Source: Sphingobium sp. (GTDB lineage: Bacteria > Pseudomonadota > Alphaproteobacteria > Sphingomonadales > Sphingomonadaceae). From it: a stretch of 64,000 nt of DNA. Position 1 is the first letter of the stretch, and each line of letters begins with the position of its first letter. The position numbers and the translations under genes were made by a program. The stretch covers positions 62,001 through 126,000 of the forward strand of contig JAGIAA010000002.1 of the NCBI GenBank assembly GCA_017745115.1, written 5' to 3'. Shown in pieces: positions 60,055 through 64,000 of the stretch. Under the pieces are notes generated by a model. It was not told the origin of the DNA and made no database searches. It was given only the letters and a program-made list of their open reading frames with translations.

Positions 60055-61155
60055 ATGTCCCGCATCACCTTGATTGCCCTTTCCCTGTTCACTTCGACCC
60101 TGGCCGGTCCTGCCCTGGCGCAGAACGACCACGAGATCACATTCAGCGTCCGCGACCAGGACGACGACTCCGTCCGCCTGCGTATCCGCCGCGACGACTG
60201 GACCGACCATGACGGCAGGAGAGGCGATTATAGCTGGGGCCAGCGCCTCGCGATATCCGACCTCAAGGGCCTGTCGCGCGAGCAGATCGACCGTGGCGGT
60301 CCCGTCAGCTTCTCCCTTGTCCGCCCCGCCGGACGCTTCGATTGCAGCGGCACGGCTCGAGACCATGAGGCAGACGGCGATTGCAGCTTCACGTCCAATG
60401 AGGCGTTCGATCAACTTCTCGCCGACCGCGGCATCGAAAAGCCGACCCGCAACGAGCGCTATGGGCTAGCCATGAGCGGCGTCGACAGCGACGTGATCGA
60501 CGCCGTCATCAAGGAAGGCCTGGGCACGCCGACCCCCGACCAACTCATCGGTCTCGGCATCTTCAAGGTGACGCCGGACTTCATCCGCAGCATGGCCCAT
60601 GTCGAAGGCATGCCGATCAGGATCCGTGATCTGGTCCAGTTCAAGATCTTCAAGATCACGCCGGAGATGGTGAAGGACTATGCGAGCCTCGGCTATCGCA
60701 ACCTTACCGCAAATGACCTGGTGCAGTTCAGCATTTTCAAGGTCTCGCCACAGACCATCCGGGCCTTCGTGGACGCCGGCTATCGCGATCTCCCCGCACG
60801 CGATCTCATCCAGCTCAGCATGTTCCGCATTTCGCCCGAGACTTTGCGGGGACTTCGCGACGCAGGCTATCGCAATCTCTCGACCCATGATCTTCAGCAG
60901 TTCGGAATCTTCCGCGTGACCCCGGAATATATCCGGGACCTGGCCGCGCTGGGCTATCGCGACATCCCTCCTGCGACGATCGTCCGGATGAAAATGATGG
61001 GCGTGTCGGCCGCATATGTGCGCAGCATGAACGATCGCGCCAATACCAAACTCAGCCCCGAAGAGCTCATCAGGCGCCGTACGGCACCCCAATTCACCTG
61101 GTCCCGCGACTGGCGCGACCAGCGGCGGAATGACGGAAGGCGGGGACGCGACTGA
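60055..61155 (+). CDS. Secreted tandem-repeat protein related to the M56 sensor domain
   Basis: A 366-residue protein with a signal peptide (cleavage near ALAQ, residue 23). An N-terminal region of about 110 residues (with two Cys at 97 and 110) is followed by five full 29-residue repeats between 168 and 312 and a partial one, of the form xIF[KR][VI][TS]P[ED]x[IV]. Each repeat begins with a GIFKVTP-like turn and contains AGYR[DN]L. The spacing and residue pattern resemble the C-terminal repeats of the M56 protein upstream. It may be a partner, ligand or competitor of the sensor. No known enzyme motif is present. Confidence 0.8.
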   Translation: MSRITLIALSLFTSTLAGPALAQNDHEITFSVRDQDDDSVRLRIRRDDWTDHDGRRGDYSWGQRLAISDLKGLSREQIDRGGPVSFSLVRPAGRFDCSGTARDHEADGDCSFTSNEAFDQLLADRGIEKPTRNERYGLAMSGVDSDVIDAVIKEGLGTPTPDQLIGLGIFKVTPDFIRSMAHVEGMPIRIRDLVQFKIFKITPEMVKDYASLGYRNLTANDLVQFSIFKVSPQTIRAFVDAGYRDLPARDLIQLSMFRISPETLRGLRDAGYRNLSTHDLQQFGIFRVTPEYIRDLAALGYRDIPPATIVRMKMMGVSAAYVRSMNDRANTKLSPEELIRRRTAPQFTWSRDWRDQRRNDGRRGRD

Positions 61156-61190
61156 GCGCCCCAACACGACCGACTGACTGACGACCCCTC

Positions 61191-61230
61191 CGCCTGCCGC
61201 CACATCCATACCTGTGCGTGGCGGCAGGCG
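61191..61230. repeat. Perfect 13-bp inverted repeat between two cassette genes
   Basis: CGCCTGCCGCCAC (61191-61203) and GTGGCGGCAGGCG (61218-61230) flank a 14-nt loop, just upstream of the TonB-type gene and after the repeat-protein gene. It is not followed by a T tract. It may be a stability or attenuation hairpin that sets the level of the downstream gene, or a protein-binding site. Confidence 0.75.
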
Positions 61231-61249
61231 ATCCTTCGGAGCCGCCAAA

Positions 61250-63340
61250 ATGACAAGTTTCCGCTGCCGTACGATTGCCCTTCTCAGCATGACTGCCACT
61301 CTTCCGAGCCAGTTGCTTGCGCAGACCCCGCCGCCGGTATCGGCGGAACCTAACACGAAGTTCGCGGAAGGGGTCGCCGAGAAGCGCGTCTTTCTGCCCG
61401 AGGACTTCGCCCAATTCGCGCCGAAAACGGCGAGCGACATGATCGACCAGCTGCCGAGCTTCACGGTGATCAGCACCAGCAGCGACCGTGGCCTCGGCCA
61501 GGCATCGGAGAATGTGCTGATCAACGGCGCCCGCGTGACGGACAAGTCGGGCGGGGCAATGGACAGGCTCCGGAACGTGCAAGCGTCGGATGTCGTTCGC
61601 ATCGAAATCAAGGAGGCAGCGGCACTCGGCATTGCGGGACTCACCGGCCAGGTCGCCAATGTCGTCCTCAAGGAAAACCGCCAGGCGAGCGGCCGGTTCG
61701 AATGGTCGCCGCGCCTTCGGCCTGATTATGCCAAACCCTCGCTGCTGCGCGGCAAGCTCAGTTACACCGGCACGACGGGCAAGCTCGACTATACGCTAAG
61801 CCTTCAGAATTATGGCAATCGCGGCGCGGTCGGTGGTCCCGACTATCTGGTGCTTTCGCCCACCGGCGGGCTGATCGAACAACGTGGCCAGGAAACACAG
61901 AATAATTACGACAATGTCCGCACCAACCTGCTGCTCAAATATGGCGGCAAGGGGCCCGTGCAAGCCAATCTCAACCTCGTCTACAATCCCTACTGGCAGC
62001 GCAACTGGAACGGCCAGCGGCGGGACCGCACCGACAACAACGACAATGACTGGCTGAACAAGAGCCGCACGCCCGGCTTCGTCTTCTCGGCCACCGGCGA
62101 CGTGTCGCTCCCGCTCATCGGCGGCACGCTCAAGCTCGTCGGTCTGCGCCGCTACGAGCATGCGCCGTTCACCAGCCTCACAACCACCAGATATGACAGC
62201 GGCGCTCCGAATGAAGGTTCGCGATTCAGTCGCGACACGCGCACCGAGGAGACCATTGGCCGCGCCGAATATGCTTGGAAGGGCGGCTCGAACAATTGGC
62301 AGCTGAGTTTCGAGCGCGCCTATAATCGACTGAACCAGGTCGGATCGCTCGCGGTGCTGCAACCCAGCGGCCAGTTCCAGAACGTCCCCTTCAACGGCAG
62401 CGGCATCGTCGCGGAGAAGCGCTATGAAGGCGTATTGTCGCTGAGCCGGCCATTGACCGGCAAACTCGATCTCCAGCTGGTCGGCGGCGGCGAGTTCTCG
62501 CAGCTCGGGCAGACGGGAGGTGTCAACCTGGCACGAGAATTCTTCCGGCCCAAGGGCAGCATCTCACTCGCCTGGCGTCCGGCCAGGGGCTGGGATGCAA
62601 GCCTCAAGCTCGAACGCAAGGTCGGCCAGATCAACTTCGCCGATTTCCTCTCACAGGCCGACCTCGTTCTCAATCGCCAGAACGGCTCCAACCCCGACCT
62701 CGTGCCACCGCAGAGCTGGCAGCTTACCGGCGAGATCGCCCGCAACTTCGGTGCCTGGGGGAAGACGAGGCTCAAGGTCTATACGCATCGCATCGATGAT
62801 ATCGTCGACTTCATCCCCATCGGCACGGCGGACGTCGCGGTCGGCAACCTGCCGCGCGCCAACCGCTACGGCGTCGAATCGACAAGCACCATCCAGGGCG
62901 AGCCTATCGGCTGGAAAGGCGCGAAGGTCGACGTCACGCTCGGTCGCGAATGGACGAGCGTGCGCGATCCGCTGACGCTCACCAACCGTCCGATCAGCAA
63001 CAGCCGCGATTATTGGGCCTATATCAATCTACGGCACGACATTCCCGGCTCGCAGCTTGCCTGGGGCGCCTATTTCAACGTCGATCACTTCGCCTCGGCC
63101 TACTACATGACTGAGGTCAACCGGAATTGGGAAGGCCCCTATTTCGGCCTGTTCATCGAGCACAAGAACCTGGCCGGCATGAAGGTGACCTTCGACGCCT
63201 TCAACATCACGGACGCACGCAATCATTTCGACCGAGTCGTCTACACCGGTCGCCGCAACACAGCGCCGGTGGCCTTCACCGAGTTTCAGAACCAGCGCGT
63301 CAGTCAGATCTTCACGCTGACGGTCACTGGAAACTTCTGA
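61250..63340 (+). CDS. TonB-dependent receptor-like outer-membrane protein
   Basis: A 696-residue protein with a signal peptide (cleavage near LLAQ). A plug domain lies at about 40-150: FAQFAPKTASDMIDQLPSFTVI, NVLINGARVTDKSGGAMDRL and VVRIEIKEAAALGIAGLTGQVANVVL. The barrel ends with IFTLTVTGNF. It is a smaller-plug receptor of the type often seen beside BlaI/M56 cassettes in sphingomonads. ATG 61250 is preferred to an in-frame GTG 36 bp upstream within the hairpin. It is the last gene of the cassette. Confidence 0.86.
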   Translation: MTSFRCRTIALLSMTATLPSQLLAQTPPPVSAEPNTKFAEGVAEKRVFLPEDFAQFAPKTASDMIDQLPSFTVISTSSDRGLGQASENVLINGARVTDKSGGAMDRLRNVQASDVVRIEIKEAAALGIAGLTGQVANVVLKENRQASGRFEWSPRLRPDYAKPSLLRGKLSYTGTTGKLDYTLSLQNYGNRGAVGGPDYLVLSPTGGLIEQRGQETQNNYDNVRTNLLLKYGGKGPVQANLNLVYNPYWQRNWNGQRRDRTDNNDNDWLNKSRTPGFVFSATGDVSLPLIGGTLKLVGLRRYEHAPFTSLTTTRYDSGAPNEGSRFSRDTRTEETIGRAEYAWKGGSNNWQLSFERAYNRLNQVGSLAVLQPSGQFQNVPFNGSGIVAEKRYEGVLSLSRPLTGKLDLQLVGGGEFSQLGQTGGVNLAREFFRPKGSISLAWRPARGWDASLKLERKVGQINFADFLSQADLVLNRQNGSNPDLVPPQSWQLTGEIARNFGAWGKTRLKVYTHRIDDIVDFIPIGTADVAVGNLPRANRYGVESTSTIQGEPIGWKGAKVDVTLGREWTSVRDPLTLTNRPISNSRDYWAYINLRHDIPGSQLAWGAYFNVDHFASAYYMTEVNRNWEGPYFGLFIEHKNLAGMKVTFDAFNITDARNHFDRVVYTGRRNTAPVAFTEFQNQRVSQIFTLTVTGNF

Positions 63341-63354
63341 CGAACGAACTGGCT

Positions 63355-63558
63355 CTATTCGTCAATCATATCAAGATAGGCAATAACGTCATTGTCGGTG
63401 GCGATGAAGAGGCCGGCTTGCACGGCCTCTTCCTGTTGCGCGGCGATTGCCAGCGCCTCGTCGAGCGGCCCATAAAAGAGCGTGGTCGCCCCGCTGCCGC
63501 CCACCTCCTGGTCGAGATGATAGAGGCGAACCGAGACGGCGTCCCACGTGGATCGCAT
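63355..63558 (-). CDS. Small conserved hypothetical protein
   Basis: A 67-residue acidic protein, MRSTWDAVSVRLYHLDQEVG at the start and GATTLFYGPLDEALAIA in the middle. It is not recognised as a named family, but it reads as a real gene because the codon composition is like its neighbours and it lies 4 bp after the malic enzyme on the same strand. A very similar small protein seems, from memory, to be common next to maeB in sphingomonads. Confidence 0.65.
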   Translation of the reverse strand: MRSTWDAVSVRLYHLDQEVGGSGATTLFYGPLDEALAIAAQQEEAVQAGLFIATDNDVIAYLDMIDE

Positions 63559-63562
63559 GGGG

Positions 63563-64000
63563 CTAGCCCGCCATGCCGCCCGCAGCGAGCACGGCCAGCG
63601 TCACCAACTCGGACGCGGTCGTGGACATGGTCGCGACCTGTACCGGATGCTCCATGCCGATCAGCATGGGGCCGATGATGCTGTCGCCACCCAGTTCACG
63701 CAACAGCTTGGCCGAAAGATTGGCCGACTGAAGGCCGGGCATGACGAGGACGTTCGCCGGTCCCGAAAGGCGGCTGAACGGATAGTTCTTCGCGACCGTG
63801 GGATTGAGCGCCACGTCCGGCGCCATTTCGCCTTCATATTCGAAATCGACGCCGGCCTCGTCGAGGATGTGAACGGCCTCGCGAATGCCTTCGAGCCAGT
63901 TGCCCGAAGGATTGCCGAAGGTTGAATAGGAGAGGAAGGCGACGCGCGGCTCATGACCCATGCGGCGGGCGACGGCGGCGGTCTCCATGGCGATATGCGC
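63563..64000 (-). CDS. maeB: NADP-dependent malic enzyme, C-terminal phosphotransacetylase-like domain (partial)
   Basis: The frame is open to the right edge, so the N-terminal part lies outside. The visible 145 residues (ending TLAVLAAGGMAG) show GHEPRVAFLSYSTFGNPSG, EYEGEMAPDVALNP, SGPANVLVMPGLQSANLSAKLLRELGGDSIIGPMLIGMEHPVQV, which is the phosphate acetyltransferase-like domain at the C-terminus of MaeB-type malic enzymes. It converts malate to pyruvate and CO2. A separate phosphotransacetylase is the less likely alternative. Confidence 0.8.
   Translation of the reverse strand, partial: AHIAMETAAVARRMGHEPRVAFLSYSTFGNPSGNWLEGIREAVHILDEAGVDFEYEGEMAPDVALNPTVAKNYPFSRLSGPANVLVMPGLQSANLSAKLLRELGGDSIIGPMLIGMEHPVQVATMSTTASELVTLAVLAAGGMAG

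Noticed and set aside
1..64000. CRISPR arrays, tRNA, rRNA, insertion sequences or prophage genes
   Set aside because: No regularly spaced repeats, no cloverleaf-like or rRNA-like sequence, and no transposase, integrase or phage protein was recognised while reading both strands.

Overview
The window looks like a chromosomal segment of a high-GC alphaproteobacterium of the order Sphingomonadales (Sphingomonas, Sphingobium or Novosphingobium type). Pointers are the density of TonB-dependent receptors (five complete ones), the BlaI/M56 cassette, FucP-type sugar permeases beside SusC-sized receptors, DUF6152 and DUF3237 proteins, and tightly overlapping (ATGA) operons. This is inferred from gene content; no rRNA or tRNA gene is present. 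The segment is dominated by accessory catabolic clusters, each with its own transcription regulator, so it reads as a series of scavenging modules for plant-derived sugars and aromatic or ester compounds.

Layout. 1-8.4 kb: MFS permease, a translation-coupled DUF3237 / CocE-type hydrolase / DUF3237 operon, a MarR regulator, and a TonB receptor with two DUF6644 membrane proteins. A shared 14-bp operator lies in front of both operons. 8.6-15.4 kb: an L-arabinose (or related aldose) module with mutarotase, FadR-type regulator, aldose 1-dehydrogenase and AraD1-type enzyme, divergent from a FucP-like permease and a secreted GH51 arabinofuranosidase. 15.4-33.8 kb: aromatic or ester catabolism. It holds two more DUF3237 proteins, two flavin monooxygenases, a salicylaldehyde-type aldehyde dehydrogenase, a TonB receptor, an exported esterase, a BKACE enzyme, an extradiol dioxygenase, a DHPON-hydrolase-like alpha/beta hydrolase, a cupin and a FAH-family enzyme, with MarR, LuxR, LysR and WYL regulators and a glutathione S-transferase.

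34-42.3 kb: an isolated TonB receptor, then a minus-strand chaperone-usher operon with three DUF4402-type subunits. Its long leader carries a clear class I cyclic di-GMP (GEMM) riboswitch. 42.3-55 kb: a beta-glucoside module between two LacI paralogues. It has a FucP-type permease, ROK sugar kinase, TauE/SafE permease, SusC-sized TonB receptor, GH3 glucosidase and type-B carboxylesterase, and every promoter carries copies of a GACAACGTTGTC-like operator. 55-57.3 kb: a GreA/GreB-like factor, two exported small proteins, an HxlR regulator and a probable decayed oxidoreductase gene. 57.5-63.3 kb: a BlaI repressor, an M56 (BlaR1-like) membrane metallopeptidase with a periplasmic tandem-repeat domain instead of a penicillin-binding sensor, a secreted protein built from the same type of repeat, and a TonB-dependent outer-membrane protein. 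The window ends in the 3' part of the malic enzyme gene maeB.

The most unusual items are the riboswitch-controlled chaperone-usher operon, the BlaI/M56/repeat-protein cassette, the four DUF3237 genes spread over catabolic operons, and the small regulons that can be read directly from repeated operators.
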